The notes: generated by a model not told the origin, from the sequence alone. A stretch of DNA of 51,642 nucleotides from an uncultured Mollicutes bacterium (GCA_945923475.1 CAMELE010000013.1:1-51642); one strand, 5' to 3'. Shown: positions 1 to 8,999, counted from the stretch's first letter. Numbers and translations are program-made.

Positions 1-4
1 CTCA

Positions 5-25
5 CCTGCATAGCAGGCGGTTTTT
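5..25 (+). terminator. Intrinsic terminator, plus strand
   Basis: CCTGC-ATA-GCAGG forms a short GC-rich hairpin followed by CGG and a T5 run, so it should end a plus-strand transcript entering from outside the window. A second hairpin at 24-49 (TTATGT.AGGC-ATTC-GCCT.ACATAA, one mismatch) follows directly and may stabilise the 3' end. Confidence 0.6.
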
Positions 26-52
26 ATGTGAGGCATTCGCCTAACATAATAA

Positions 53-100
53 AAAACAGACTATGTTCATTAATTTAAAAATGATTCCATAGTCTGTTTT
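53..100 (-). terminator. Terminator of the lrp/isomerase operon
   Basis: A perfect 13-bp inverted repeat (AAAACAGACTATG at 53-65, CATAGTCTGTTTT at 88-100) lies just downstream of the isomerase stop codon. On the minus strand the stem runs into a T-rich tail. The T/A symmetry means it could act in both directions between converging genes. Confidence 0.75.
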
Positions 101-117
101 ATTTTACAATCTTATTC

Positions 118-753
118 TTACTTTAAAATACTAGCTAAATACTCCTTAACTGGAGAATCCTTTGCATTTTTAAAGTATAAATCCTTAAATGTAGGACGAT
201 CAATTGCCCCTAGCAATAATTCTTGGTCAATATCCTTTAATATATCAACTAAAGGACGATAAGTAGCTTCTTTTACCTTATCTAAAATCTTCTTATTTCT
301 TTGTTCAGGCTCACGACGCTCAGCAGGATAACCCATACCACGTTCACCTGAGAAAAGATTAGTAAAGCAATACTTAAGGTTTAATTCAGCACCCCAACCA
401 AAACCCTTTGCAAATGGCATTGCAATACAGTTTCCGTCATTAATTTGACCAAACATATATGCATCTGATGGATCAACAACTAATCCACATAATACCTTAG
501 GGAAGGAATTGCATGCTAGCATTGCACCTGCACCTGTACCACATCCTGTTACAACGAAATCTACTACTCCTTCACCAAGCAAAATACCTGCAAGGATACC
601 ATTTTGAACATATGTTAAGGCTTTATCATCTGCACCTAGCATACCAATATTACAAACCTCATGTCCCATAGGCTCAACAACAGATTTTAAAGTGTTGTAT
701 ACTAATTCATTTTTAGCTGCTTGACTGTTTTCATTAATTAACGCAATTTTCAT
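118..753 (-). CDS. RpiB/LacA/LacB-family sugar-phosphate isomerase
   Basis: This 211-residue protein belongs to the RpiB/LacAB fold, whose members interconvert aldose and ketose phosphates such as ribose 5-phosphate and ribulose 5-phosphate. The start MKIALINENS and the motif VTGCGTGAGAMLACN (about residues 67-81) match the family nucleotide strand and the CGTGIG catalytic-Cys loop. It is about 60 residues longer than typical RpiB; the extra C-terminal part is charged and of unknown role. It follows the Lrp-type regulator after only 2 bp, so the two are probably one transcript. The exact sugar is not predictable: ribose 5-phosphate, galactose 6-phosphate and other sugar phosphates are all possible. 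Family assignment is firm, substrate is open. Confidence 0.8.
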   Translation of the reverse strand: MKIALINENSQAAKNELVYNTLKSVVEPMGHEVCNIGMLGADDKALTYVQNGILAGILLGEGVVDFVVTGCGTGAGAMLACNSFPKVLCGLVVDPSDAYMFGQINDGNCIAMPFAKGFGWGAELNLKYCFTNLFSGERGMGYPAERREPEQRNKKILDKVKEATYRPLVDILKDIDQELLLGAIDRPTFKDLYFKNAKDSPVKEYLASILK

Positions 754-755
754 TT

Positions 756-1196
756 TTATTCCTCCTCGATTGATACATTGCGATTTTCAACTGATGTTGA
801 AAAAACTATTTGAGTAGATGTAGAGCCAAATCTTTGAAGCTGACCAATGAATTGATCTAGCTCCTGCGTATTCTTAAACGCTACCTTAATTAACATTGAA
901 TACTTACCTGTTACACAATCACATTCGAGTACATTCTTACATGATTGAATAAATGGATAAAATGTAGGCTTTAATTTAGGATCCATTTCTAAATTAATAT
1001 AAGCCTTAATTAAATAACCAAGACTAGCAGTATTAATTCTAGCGGTATATCCTAAAATTATCCCTTGTTCCTCTAACTTTTCAATTCGTGTTTTTACAGC
1101 TGGCGCAGATAAAAATACGATATCTGTTAATTCCTTTATTGAAACTCTAGCATTCTTGTTAAGTTCCTTAATAATTTGCTTATCAATTTCATCCAT
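756..1196 (-). CDS. Lrp/AsnC-family transcriptional regulator
   Basis: This 146-residue protein has the Lrp layout: an N-terminal winged helix-turn-helix (residues 1-60, with ARVSIKELTDIVFLSAPAV resembling the AsnC HTH) and a C-terminal ligand-binding RAM domain (about 65-140). Lrp proteins usually bind DNA as octamers and respond to amino acids or other small metabolites. It is first in a two-gene unit with the isomerase downstream, so it may control that gene. A large dyad spans its own -10 box, which suggests autoregulation. The effector cannot be read from sequence. The start is supported by GAGGTAA upstream of the ATG. Confidence 0.88.
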   Translation of the reverse strand: MDEIDKQIIKELNKNARVSIKELTDIVFLSAPAVKTRIEKLEEQGIILGYTARINTASLGYLIKAYINLEMDPKLKPTFYPFIQSCKNVLECDCVTGKYSMLIKVAFKNTQELDQFIGQLQRFGSTSTQIVFSTSVENRNVSIEEE

Positions 1197-1217
1197 GATA
1201 AATTACCTCTTTACATC

Positions 1218-1252
1218 TTATAATTCTATTATACCAAAAATAGAACTTATAA
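1218..1252 (-). promoter_or_regulatory. lrp promoter with dyad operator
   Basis: On the minus strand TTGTTA (1250-1255) and TATAAT (1228-1233) are 16 bp apart, with an extended TG element before the -10. Near-identical inverted arms (1218-1229 and 1240-1252; TTATAATTCTAT against ATAGAACTTATAA) flank a 10-bp centre that overlaps the -10. Lrp proteins often repress their own genes through such dyads; autoregulation here is inference. Confidence 0.6.
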
Positions 1253-1271
1253 CAAGGGTGAAAAGATAAAA

Positions 1272-1291
1272 TGCAGGACAAAAATCCTGCA
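1272..1291 (-). terminator. Terminator of the NatAB-like operon
   Basis: TGCAGGA (1272-1278) and TCCTGCA (1285-1291) form a 7-bp stem just after the permease stop, with T-rich flanks on both strands. It separates the ABC operon from the lrp promoter. Confidence 0.75.
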
Positions 1292-1300
1292 ATTTTTTTA

Positions 1301-2449
1301 CTATTTAGCAAACATAATCTTCTCGTTTTTAAACAATTGAGCAATTAATAAAACGCCAAGGCCAGTGTATACAACATTACTTATTAGTGTAATAACTAAA
1401 CCACCAGCTGGAGCCGAATGACTAAACAATCCAATTAATGATTGAAGCGTATTGTAAATAGGAATAAAATATAATCCATAATTACTAGAAGCCTTAGTTG
1501 CCATAAATGATGTAATTCCAATAGCCATTACTAGAATAGTACCAACTGCTGCATAAGATGAGGCTTCTTTAATACTCTTTGCAAGAGTTGAAATTATTGT
1601 CACAAGTACAACAAAGAATACATCACATGCAAGTATTACAAGTAACATTAAAATATATTCATTAATTCCATATCCTGCAAATGATAGGTTCGCACCTGAA
1701 AGCTTAGGGAATGATAATACTAACCCTAAGAATGATGATATAGATGATACAACCGCAGCTAGTGTTAATGCAATTAACTTTCCAACAACTATAGATGATC
1801 TACGTACTGGAGTTATTAATAATGTCGCAATTGTACCACGTTCTTTTTCTCCCGCGATTGAATCAGCACAAACTGACATACAACCACTGTATAATAATAC
1901 AATTAATAGGAATGGTAACATCATTGTCAAAACCTTAGTCATTGTATCTTCATTTGTCGCAGTATCAGCGCTGATACCACCTCTATTAATATCAAATAAA
2001 TTAGCCTCTGTTGCCTCAAAATCATTTAACTTAGCTATATAATATGTATAAATATAATTAGATTCATCCTTAGTTGAATTATAATAAATCTCAACATTAG
2101 GAACTGTATCTTGTCCAGCTTGAATATTAAAATTCTCATCATATTTAATATACATATCTATTTCTTTATTCTCAAGCTTTTTAATAGCTTCATCTTTTTC
2201 TAAATCTAAATAATCAATCTTCCATCCATCTACATCTAATATATTACTAATTACTTGATTTTCTGGATTATTAACTAATACAACCTTAAATTCTGTATAT
2301 TCCTCATTTTCACGATTACTCATAATCGTACCCATAAGATTATATATTATAAAAATAAGTAATCCAGGTAAAATTAGTCCTAATAATACTCTCTTATCTG
2401 TAAAAAATCTTTTTAATTCCTTTTTTGCAATTATCCAAATTGATTTCAT
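1301..2449 (-). CDS. ABC-2 type transporter permease (NatB-like)
   Basis: This is the membrane subunit of an ABC exporter. It has one N-terminal membrane helix (about residues 17-40), a roughly 120-residue extracytoplasmic region, then a cluster of about five hydrophobic helices, the layout of the ABC-2/NatB family. I chose the ATG at 2449 (382 residues, MKSIWIIAKKEL) rather than the upstream ATG at 2464, because GGGAGG lies 7 nt before it and it overlaps the ATPase stop in an ATGA arrangement, which implies translational coupling. NatAB-type pumps extrude sodium or toxic compounds; the substrate here is unknown. The motif SIAGEKERGT near the second helix is typical of the family. Confidence 0.85.
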   Translation of the reverse strand: MKSIWIIAKKELKRFFTDKRVLLGLILPGLLIFIIYNLMGTIMSNRENEEYTEFKVVLVNNPENQVISNILDVDGWKIDYLDLEKDEAIKKLENKEIDMYIKYDENFNIQAGQDTVPNVEIYYNSTKDESNYIYTYYIAKLNDFEATEANLFDINRGGISADTATNEDTMTKVLTMMLPFLLIVLLYSGCMSVCADSIAGEKERGTIATLLITPVRRSSIVVGKLIALTLAAVVSSISSFLGLVLSFPKLSGANLSFAGYGINEYILMLLVILACDVFFVVLVTIISTLAKSIKEASSYAAVGTILVMAIGITSFMATKASSNYGLYFIPIYNTLQSLIGLFSHSAPAGGLVITLISNVVYTGLGVLLIAQLFKNEKIMFAK

Positions 2450-3213
2450 CTGCATACCTCCCAATATAATCTAAAGAATTCTTCCTCAAGACTACTACTT
2501 TCAGTTAAATTAGTTAGATTGTCAGATTTAATCATCTTTCCATTAATAATAATTCCAACTCTATCACATAGCTTCTCAACTAAAGAGAAAATATGTGTTG
2601 ATAATATAATTGTTTTTCCTTCTTCCTTAAGAGTCGCAAGGAAATCAGTTACCACCTTAGCCGCTATAACATCAAGTCCATTAGTAGGCTCATCAAAGAT
2701 AATGATATCAGGATCATGAGCAATTGAAATAATCAAAGAAGCTTTTTGCTTCATACCTGTTGATAAATCTCCAATTTTTACTTCTCTGTATTCATTAATA
2801 CCAAAGATGTTAAATAGTCTTTCTTTTCTTTCCTGAGTAGTTTTTGGGTCGATTCCATGCAAGTTCGCAAAATAATCAAAGAGGTAGCTTGGCGTAAAAA
2901 AATCTTCAAGCTTTAATTCACTTGTTAAAAAGCCAATCCTTTTTCTAATCTCATCAGGCTTATTAACAACGCTAACTCCGTCAATTAATACATCTCCACT
3001 ATCGGGCTTTATTAATGATGCAATAATTCTTAATGTTGTAGTTTTACCTGCACCATTTGGACCTAACAACCCATAAATCTCTCCCTTATATGCTTTAAAT
3101 GATAAATCATCAACAGCAACCTTAATCGGATTAGATTCACCCGAAATCTTCATTTGTTTTCTTGATAATTTAAATTTTTTTGAAATATTTTGAACAATTA
3201 ATACTTCTTCCAT
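2446..3213 (-). CDS. ABC transporter ATP-binding protein (NatA-like)
   Basis: This 255-residue cytoplasmic ATPase powers the adjacent permease. Visible motifs are Walker A GPNGAGKTTT (about 52-61), signature LSTGMKQKAS, Walker B IIIFDEPTNGLD and the H-loop STHI. The order and short length fit the NatA/CcmA group. It is the first gene of a two-gene operon with its own promoter and a downstream terminator, and its TGA overlaps the permease ATG by 4 bp. An inverted repeat in the 5' leader may be an operator. No regulator lies next to it, so the inducing signal is unknown. Confidence 0.9.
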   Translation of the reverse strand: MEEVLIVQNISKKFKLSRKQMKISGESNPIKVAVDDLSFKAYKGEIYGLLGPNGAGKTTTLRIIASLIKPDSGDVLIDGVSVVNKPDEIRKRIGFLTSELKLEDFFTPSYLFDYFANLHGIDPKTTQERKERLFNIFGINEYREVKIGDLSTGMKQKASLIISIAHDPDIIIFDEPTNGLDVIAAKVVTDFLATLKEEGKTIILSTHIFSLVEKLCDRVGIIINGKMIKSDNLTNLTESSSLEEEFFRLYWEVCR

Positions 3214-3244
3214 TATATTTTCCTCCCTAATTTTGTTACGAAAC

Positions 3245-3297
3245 TGTTGTTTTGCAACATACGTTTTAATTATATATCGTTTGCCTTATATTGTCAA
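3245..3297 (-). promoter_or_regulatory. Promoter and inverted repeat of the ABC operon
   Basis: On the minus strand a consensus TTGACA (3292-3297) and TATAAT (3269-3274) are separated by exactly 17 bp. Just downstream TGTTG-CAAAA-CAACA (3245-3259) forms an inverted repeat that could be an operator at about +3 to +17 or a leader hairpin. AGGGAGG precedes the start codon. Confidence 0.75.
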
Positions 3298-3387
3298 TGT
3301 ATTTACATTCTACAAGCACTATGATACATAAAACAATACGTATCTTGCAAAGAAAAAGCAAATAATAACTATTACTTTATTAAAAAA

Positions 3388-3420
3388 AGGATGCAAACAC
3401 TACTCTAGTAATTACATCCT
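3388..3420 (-). terminator. pyrG terminator
   Basis: AGGATG (3388-3393) pairs with CATCCT (3415-3420). On the minus strand the hairpin is followed by a T7 run and lies 12 bp after the pyrG stop. The loop is long (21 nt). Confidence 0.65.
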
Positions 3421-3432
3421 ATATTTAATATA

Positions 3433-5061
<1,629 letters not shown>

Positions 5062-5066
5062 TTATA

Positions 5067-5103
5067 TAAAAAAATAAAAAGTTCTTCACTATGGAAGAAC
5101 TTT
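5067..5103 (-). promoter_or_regulatory. pyrG leader attenuator
   Basis: A 10-bp perfect hairpin (AAAGTTCTTC at 5078-5087, GAAGAACTTT at 5094-5103) followed on the minus strand by a long T-rich tract lies between the promoter and pyrG. It is a complete intrinsic terminator inside the leader. The strand transcribed first reads AAAGUUCUUCC, which is rich in C and U. In B. subtilis, G residues added by reiterative initiation pair with such a tract and prevent the terminator from forming. Confidence 0.8.
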
Positions 5104-5111
5104 AGAGTGCC

Positions 5112-5147
5112 CTTATAAATTATACTATAGTCATATTTTAAAATCAA
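5112..5147 (-). promoter_or_regulatory. pyrG promoter with GGGC start site
   Basis: TTGATT (5142-5147) and TATAAT (5119-5124) are 17 bp apart on the minus strand. Six bases after the -10, transcription should begin at 5112 with GGGCAC. A GGGC initial sequence is the key feature of CTP-regulated pyrG promoters in Bacillota: low CTP stalls the polymerase before C4 and allows slippage that adds extra G residues. Confidence 0.8.
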
Positions 5148-5217
5148 TCACAAAATTTACTATGATAGCATAAATTTGTTATAGGTTTTAATTTATATGA
5201 TTTTTAATGTTACAAAG

Positions 5218-5246
5218 TTGATACTTTGTTTACTTTTTGCTAAAAT
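5218..5246 (+). promoter_or_regulatory. Promoter of the interrupted plus-strand gene
   Basis: TTGATA (5218-5223) and TAAAAT (5241-5246) with a 17-bp spacer lie just before the ribosome binding site AAGGGG (5254-5259). The predicted leader is only about 15 nt. Confidence 0.55.
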
Positions 5247-5268
5247 AATCGAAAAGGGGCAGAGTATT

Positions 5269-5856
5269 ATGTATGAATTAAACATTACATCGGGACAAGA
5301 ATTTAATGATTACATCATAGACAAAGAGAATGGATTATTCATGCCATTTAATGAAGCAATGATAGAGGGGATTCCAGTATTCCCGCCATTTTCTGAAGAA
5401 TTTATTAAGGAAAGAATAGCTACACATGGTTGTACTGAAAATGAATATACTTCCATTATGAGGAAATTCTTTTATAATAAAGAAGAAATAAATAATTATG
5501 ATTCCGTCGTTTTATAGGTTTTGTTGAACGGTCAAGTTTATAGGATAATAATTGATGATGAAACTAAAAAAATAATTTCACCTAAGTCTTTAGTTTTCTT
5601 AGGTGAATATGAAGTAATATATAAGAGTGTTTTAGTAAATAAAAAATTAATTCAAATATCCGATTCTTATATTAAAAAAGCATGTGAAGAATACTTATAT
5701 CTTTATGATGAAAATAATGATATTATTACATTCATTAAAAATAACCATGATAAAACCACAAAGCGTCAATTAGTTGAAGCTGTATGGGATATGACTCGTA
5801 AATACGGCTTAGGAGACATTCAGGTTATTAATCTTATTAATAAGTATTCTAACTAA
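5269..5856 (+). pseudogene. Gene split by an in-frame TAG (DUF1835-like)
   Basis: Two reading frames here are in the same phase and separated only by one TAG at 5515-5517. The first half (5269-5517, 82 residues, MYELNITSG) has an AAGGGG site; the second half (to 5856) has no ribosome binding site and would need a TTG start at 5521. Features such as LFMPFNEAMIEG, EEFIKERIATHG, LGEYEVIYKSVL and YGLGDIQ recall DUF1835-type proteins of Bacillota. In those I would expect a LWFG..D.FC segment exactly where the TAG falls, so a small internal deletion plus a stop is likely. It is the only protein locus on the plus strand and overlaps the HAD gene's 3' end by 4 bp. The family link is from memory and moderate. 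Confidence 0.55.
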
Positions 5857-6521
5857 TCTAGAAATCTAAAGAATTCCTCTAGTTTTGTAATTCTGTTTCC
5901 TTCATAATTTGGATTTGTATTTTTGAAATCAAACCAAACATTATCAATATTTGCATTTATAGCTCCTGCTATATCTGAAGTAATAGAGTCTCCAAGCATA
6001 ATACAATCCTCCTTATTAACATTTATGTCTTTCATAACATAATTAAAAAAATTAGGATCTGGCTTGGTATAACCAATTTCTTCAGAAATATATACCTTAG
6101 ATAAATACTTTTTGATTCCGCTCTTATTTAGTCTTGTATTTTGGACTTCCGCAATTCCATTTGTAAGAGCATATACTGGCATTATTTTAGTTATTTTTTC
6201 TAAAAACTCAATAGCACCAGGCATTATATAGCCACCTTGCTTGAGTTTACTAAAATACAAATCATTTATATCCTTACCATCAGCCTTTATTCCAAATAAG
6301 CCAAAAAATGTTTCCCATCTAGTTGTAATACATTCTTCTCTGGTTATTTCCTTTTTCTCAAGGCGCTTCCAATTAGCTAAATTTATTTTTGAATATGTAT
6401 TAATATTTTCCTCTGTTACAGGAATATTATATTTTTCCATTACTGGCTTGATAGCGTAATATTCACATTTTGTAAAATCCAGTATTGTGTTATCTAAATC
6501 AATTAATAAAGCCTTGTACAT
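5853..6521 (-). CDS. HAD-superfamily phosphatase (YjjG-like)
   Basis: This is a haloacid dehalogenase-type hydrolase of about 222 residues. Motif I is DLDNTILDF with the nucleophile and acid Asp pair, motif II ALTNG, motif III Lys in GYTKPDP, motif IV MLGDSITSDIAGA. A helical cap lies between motifs I and II. The overall pattern and length match YjjG-type pyrimidine 5'-nucleotidases, so it probably dephosphorylates nucleoside monophosphates in the cytoplasm; substrate specificity is not certain. I prefer the ATG at 6521 because GGTGA lies just upstream; an in-frame ATG at 6533 lacks a ribosome site. No partner gene is evident. Confidence 0.8.
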   Translation of the reverse strand: MYKALLIDLDNTILDFTKCEYYAIKPVMEKYNIPVTEENINTYSKINLANWKRLEKKEITREECITTRWETFFGLFGIKADGKDINDLYFSKLKQGGYIMPGAIEFLEKITKIMPVYALTNGIAEVQNTRLNKSGIKKYLSKVYISEEIGYTKPDPNFFNYVMKDINVNKEDCIMLGDSITSDIAGAINANIDNVWFDFKNTNPNYEGNRITKLEEFFRFLD

Positions 6522-6555
6522 ATTTTTCACCATATTTATTATATCATTATTCTAA

Positions 6556-6583
6556 AAATTGCTAGATTTTACTCTAGCAATTT
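6556..6583 (-). terminator. Terminator of the EF-G-like gene
   Basis: AAATTGCTAGA (6556-6566) and TCTAGCAATTT (6573-6583) form an 11-bp perfect stem with a 6-nt loop. On the minus strand it is followed by a short T run and lies just after the EF-G-like stop. Confidence 0.8.
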
Positions 6584-6589
6584 ATTTCT

Positions 6590-8626
6590 TTATTCTTCAA
6601 ATGCAGGTACATCAATATACGGAGGGACTGTATCATAGCCATAGAATTCACGAATAAAGTAGCCAGATCCCTTAGTTAAGCTTCTAAGATCATTAACATA
6701 TTCCATAATCTCAGCCTCAGGTACTAATGCCGTTAGCTTTTGTTTACCAACAGAATTAACATCCATACCGATAATTCTTCCTCTTCTTTGATTTAAATCC
6801 GATAAAATTTCACCAACATCATCACTAGATGCCGTTACAACAATCTTAATAATTGGTTCAAGAATTACCGGCTCTGCCTTAGGGTAGGCATCCTTAAATG
6901 CTAATATAGCTGCGTTCTTAAATGAGACCTCATTAGAATCAACAGGATGGTACTTACCATCAATTAATACAGCATGAATACCTATTACAGGATATCCTTT
7001 TAATAATCCTTTATTACAAGCTTCTACAAAACCCTTTTCAACTGCAGGGAAGTAGCTCTTTGGTACGGCACCACCAAATACCTCTTCTGAGAATGAACTC
7101 TCATCTGCTGGCTCAAATCGCATTTCTACGACCCCATAGAATCCAGCACCACCAGACTGCTTAATGTATCTTCCACTACCTGTAGCCACCTTCTTAATGG
7201 TTTCACAATATCCTATTTTATAGTTAGCTACATCTACGCTTAATTTATAAGCATTTGCCATTTTTTCAAGAATATATGATAAATGACCAGTTCCTAGTGT
7301 ACCAAGTAATTGTTCCTTTGTTTTAGCATTACGCTTTAATTCAATAGTTGGATCCTCAAGCATTAGTTTTGCTAATACTGAACTAATCTTATCCTCATCA
7401 GCCTTTGATTTAGGCTTTAAGGCTTTAAAATACACTGCAGTAGGATATTCAATATCCTTATATATAATATGACTCTTAGGGTTACATAATGTCATTGAGT
7501 TTGTTAAACCATTTACCTTTGTTAAAGCTCCAATATCTCCAGCATGAAGCATTTGAATAGGCTTAACTGTACCACCACATACAACTGCAAGAGATGTTAC
7601 CTCAATAGTTTGATCAAGCTTTGGTACATAAATAGAATCTCCAACCTTAATCGTACCTGAATTTACTTTAAAAATACTTGTAACACCTGAATATGGGTCG
7701 ACTATCGTTTTGAATATAAATGCACTAAATGGCTCATCGTCCAATGTTTTTCTTAAAACAGTATTTCCGTTATCATCAAGTCCCTCTAATGGCTTTAAAT
7801 CTGATGGATCAGGAAGATAATCAATTAGCATGTCTAAAAGTGTGTGTAGACCAATTTTCTTTAATGCTGAACCAACAATAACTGGTATTAATTCACCGTT
7901 TAATACACCAGCTCTTAAGCCTTGACGAATCTCTTCTCTTGATAGTTCCTCACCAGCAAAAAATTTTTCCATTAATTCTTCGCTAGATTCAGCAACAGAT
8001 TCTATCATACGATTATGTAATTCAAATACCTTTGCTCTTTTATCAGGATATATTTCAGCATCCTCACATATTTCTTTATCTACATTATATTTACGGGCCT
8101 TTAGCTCTACAACATTAACAAAACCATCAAAATTATCTTCATGTCCCATTGGATAACAGAATGGTATCACATTTTTCCCAAAGCTATTGTATAAATCATC
8201 TAAAACCTTTTCAAATACAACTCCTGATTTATCCATTTTATTTACATAAATGATTGTAGGAATATTCTTACGCTTTAGCATATCATAATGCTTAAGGGTT
8301 TCAACTTCTATACCTTCTGTAGCATTAACAACTAAAATAGCACCTTTTACAACAGATAATGTTGAAATAGCTTCTGTTACAAAGTCGTCATTACCTGGAA
8401 CGTCAATAAGATTAATTTTGTAATCCTTATAGATTATTGGTACTAAACTTGATTTAATACTTGATCCTCTTGTCTTTTCCTCGTCAGTGTAATCACTTAT
8501 TGTTGATTTCCTATCGATACTTCCCATTTTTGTATTATTCGTTGTAGAATACAAACCTTCTACTAAAGTAGTTTTCCCACTACTCATATGACCTAAAATA
8601 GCCACGTTTCTAATATTGTTTCCCAT
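6590..8626 (-). CDS. Elongation factor G-like GTPase (EF-G paralogue)
   Basis: This 678-residue translational GTPase has EF-G architecture: G domain with G1 GHMSSGKT (12-19), G3 DVPGNDDF (75-82) and G4 NKMD (129-132), followed by domains II to V. It resembles the EF-G-like/FusA2 group rather than canonical EF-G. The catalytic His of the canonical DTPGHVDF motif is Asn (N79), and the canonical HID before the P-loop is HMS. FusA2-type proteins often have Tyr at the His position, so weak intrinsic GTPase activity is a family trait. It is monocistronic, with its own promoter and terminator. A ribosome-linked role is likely, but the function is unproven; the ordinary fusA is not in this window. 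Confidence 0.85.
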   Translation of the reverse strand: MGNNIRNVAILGHMSSGKTTLVEGLYSTTNNTKMGSIDRKSTISDYTDEEKTRGSSIKSSLVPIIYKDYKINLIDVPGNDDFVTEAISTLSVVKGAILVVNATEGIEVETLKHYDMLKRKNIPTIIYVNKMDKSGVVFEKVLDDLYNSFGKNVIPFCYPMGHEDNFDGFVNVVELKARKYNVDKEICEDAEIYPDKRAKVFELHNRMIESVAESSEELMEKFFAGEELSREEIRQGLRAGVLNGELIPVIVGSALKKIGLHTLLDMLIDYLPDPSDLKPLEGLDDNGNTVLRKTLDDEPFSAFIFKTIVDPYSGVTSIFKVNSGTIKVGDSIYVPKLDQTIEVTSLAVVCGGTVKPIQMLHAGDIGALTKVNGLTNSMTLCNPKSHIIYKDIEYPTAVYFKALKPKSKADEDKISSVLAKLMLEDPTIELKRNAKTKEQLLGTLGTGHLSYILEKMANAYKLSVDVANYKIGYCETIKKVATGSGRYIKQSGGAGFYGVVEMRFEPADESSFSEEVFGGAVPKSYFPAVEKGFVEACNKGLLKGYPVIGIHAVLIDGKYHPVDSNEVSFKNAAILAFKDAYPKAEPVILEPIIKIVVTASSDDVGEILSDLNQRRGRIIGMDVNSVGKQKLTALVPEAEIMEYVNDLRSLTKGSGYFIREFYGYDTVPPYIDVPAFEE

Positions 8627-8672
8627 AAATTATCAGCTCCTTTTCTTTTCAAATCGTGTTTCCTATATTTTT

Positions 8673-8681
8673 ATTATAGCA
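8673..8681 (-). promoter_or_regulatory. Extended -10 promoter of the EF-G-like gene
   Basis: On the minus strand TGCTATAAT is an extended -10 element with TATAAT at 8673-8678. The -35 region is weak (TTATTA or TTTATT). The leader is about 40 nt and ends in AAGGAG. Confidence 0.55.
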
Positions 8682-8710
8682 TACCAAAAATTATTAATAA
8701 ATATGAAAAA

Positions 8711-8730
8711 ATGAATGTGTCTACATTCAT
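8711..8730 (-). terminator. Ferredoxin terminator
   Basis: ATGAATGT (8711-8718), loop GTCT, ACATTCAT (8723-8730) form an 8-bp stem followed by a T6 run on the minus strand, abutting the ferredoxin stop. Confidence 0.85.
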
Positions 8731-8919
8731 TTAATCTACTTGCTCTATTGCACTTACTGGGCAGCCTTCCATAGCTTCCTTTGCAGGTGCTAAATCCTCT
8801 TGTTTAACTTCATCGTCAATTGCTTTAGCAAAGCCATCATCCTGGAGCTTAAATACACTTGGACATGTTGCTTCACAGGCTCCACAGCCAATACAATTTT
8901 CATTAACTTTATATTTCAT
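8731..8919 (-). CDS. Ferredoxin, [4Fe-4S] single-cluster type
   Basis: This 62-residue acidic electron carrier has CIGCGACEATCP (Cys 9, 12, 15 and 19) and a distant CP pair (Cys 53). Cys 9, 12, 15 and 53 fit a single [4Fe-4S] cluster; Cys 19 is an extra conserved Cys seen in relatives that carry two clusters. Such proteins serve low-potential redox enzymes in anaerobes. It is monocistronic, between the ABC operon and the EF-G-like gene. The partner enzyme cannot be named; PreAT, far downstream in this window, has its own clusters. Confidence 0.9.
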   Translation of the reverse strand: MKYKVNENCIGCGACEATCPSVFKLQDDGFAKAIDDEVKQEDLAPAKEAMEGCPVSAIEQVD

Positions 8920-8968
8920 TTTATCATTCCTTCATATAATAGTATGTATTAAAAGTTAGAAACTATGA

Positions 8969-8996
8969 AAAAGAATTGAACCAAGTCAATTCTTTT
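8969..8996 (-). terminator. Terminator of the MacB-like operon
   Basis: AAAAGAATTGA (8969-8979) and TCAATTCTTTT (8986-8996) form an 11-bp stem with a 6-nt loop. On the minus strand it is followed by TTTTTC. Confidence 0.85.
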
Positions 8997-8999
8997 GTT

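Noticed and set aside
2450-2464. Upstream ATG as start of the ABC permease
   Set aside because: It lies at the ribosome binding site of the ATG at 2449, which has GGGAGG at the right distance and an ATGA overlap.
2519-2719. Plus-strand ORF inside the NatA-like gene
   Set aside because: It is antisense to conserved ATPase motifs, with no ribosome site; the same reasoning removes other plus-strand ORFs inside ribosomal genes.
5521-5856. Second half of the split gene as an independent gene
   Set aside because: It needs a TTG start with no ribosome site and continues the first half in the same frame after one TAG.
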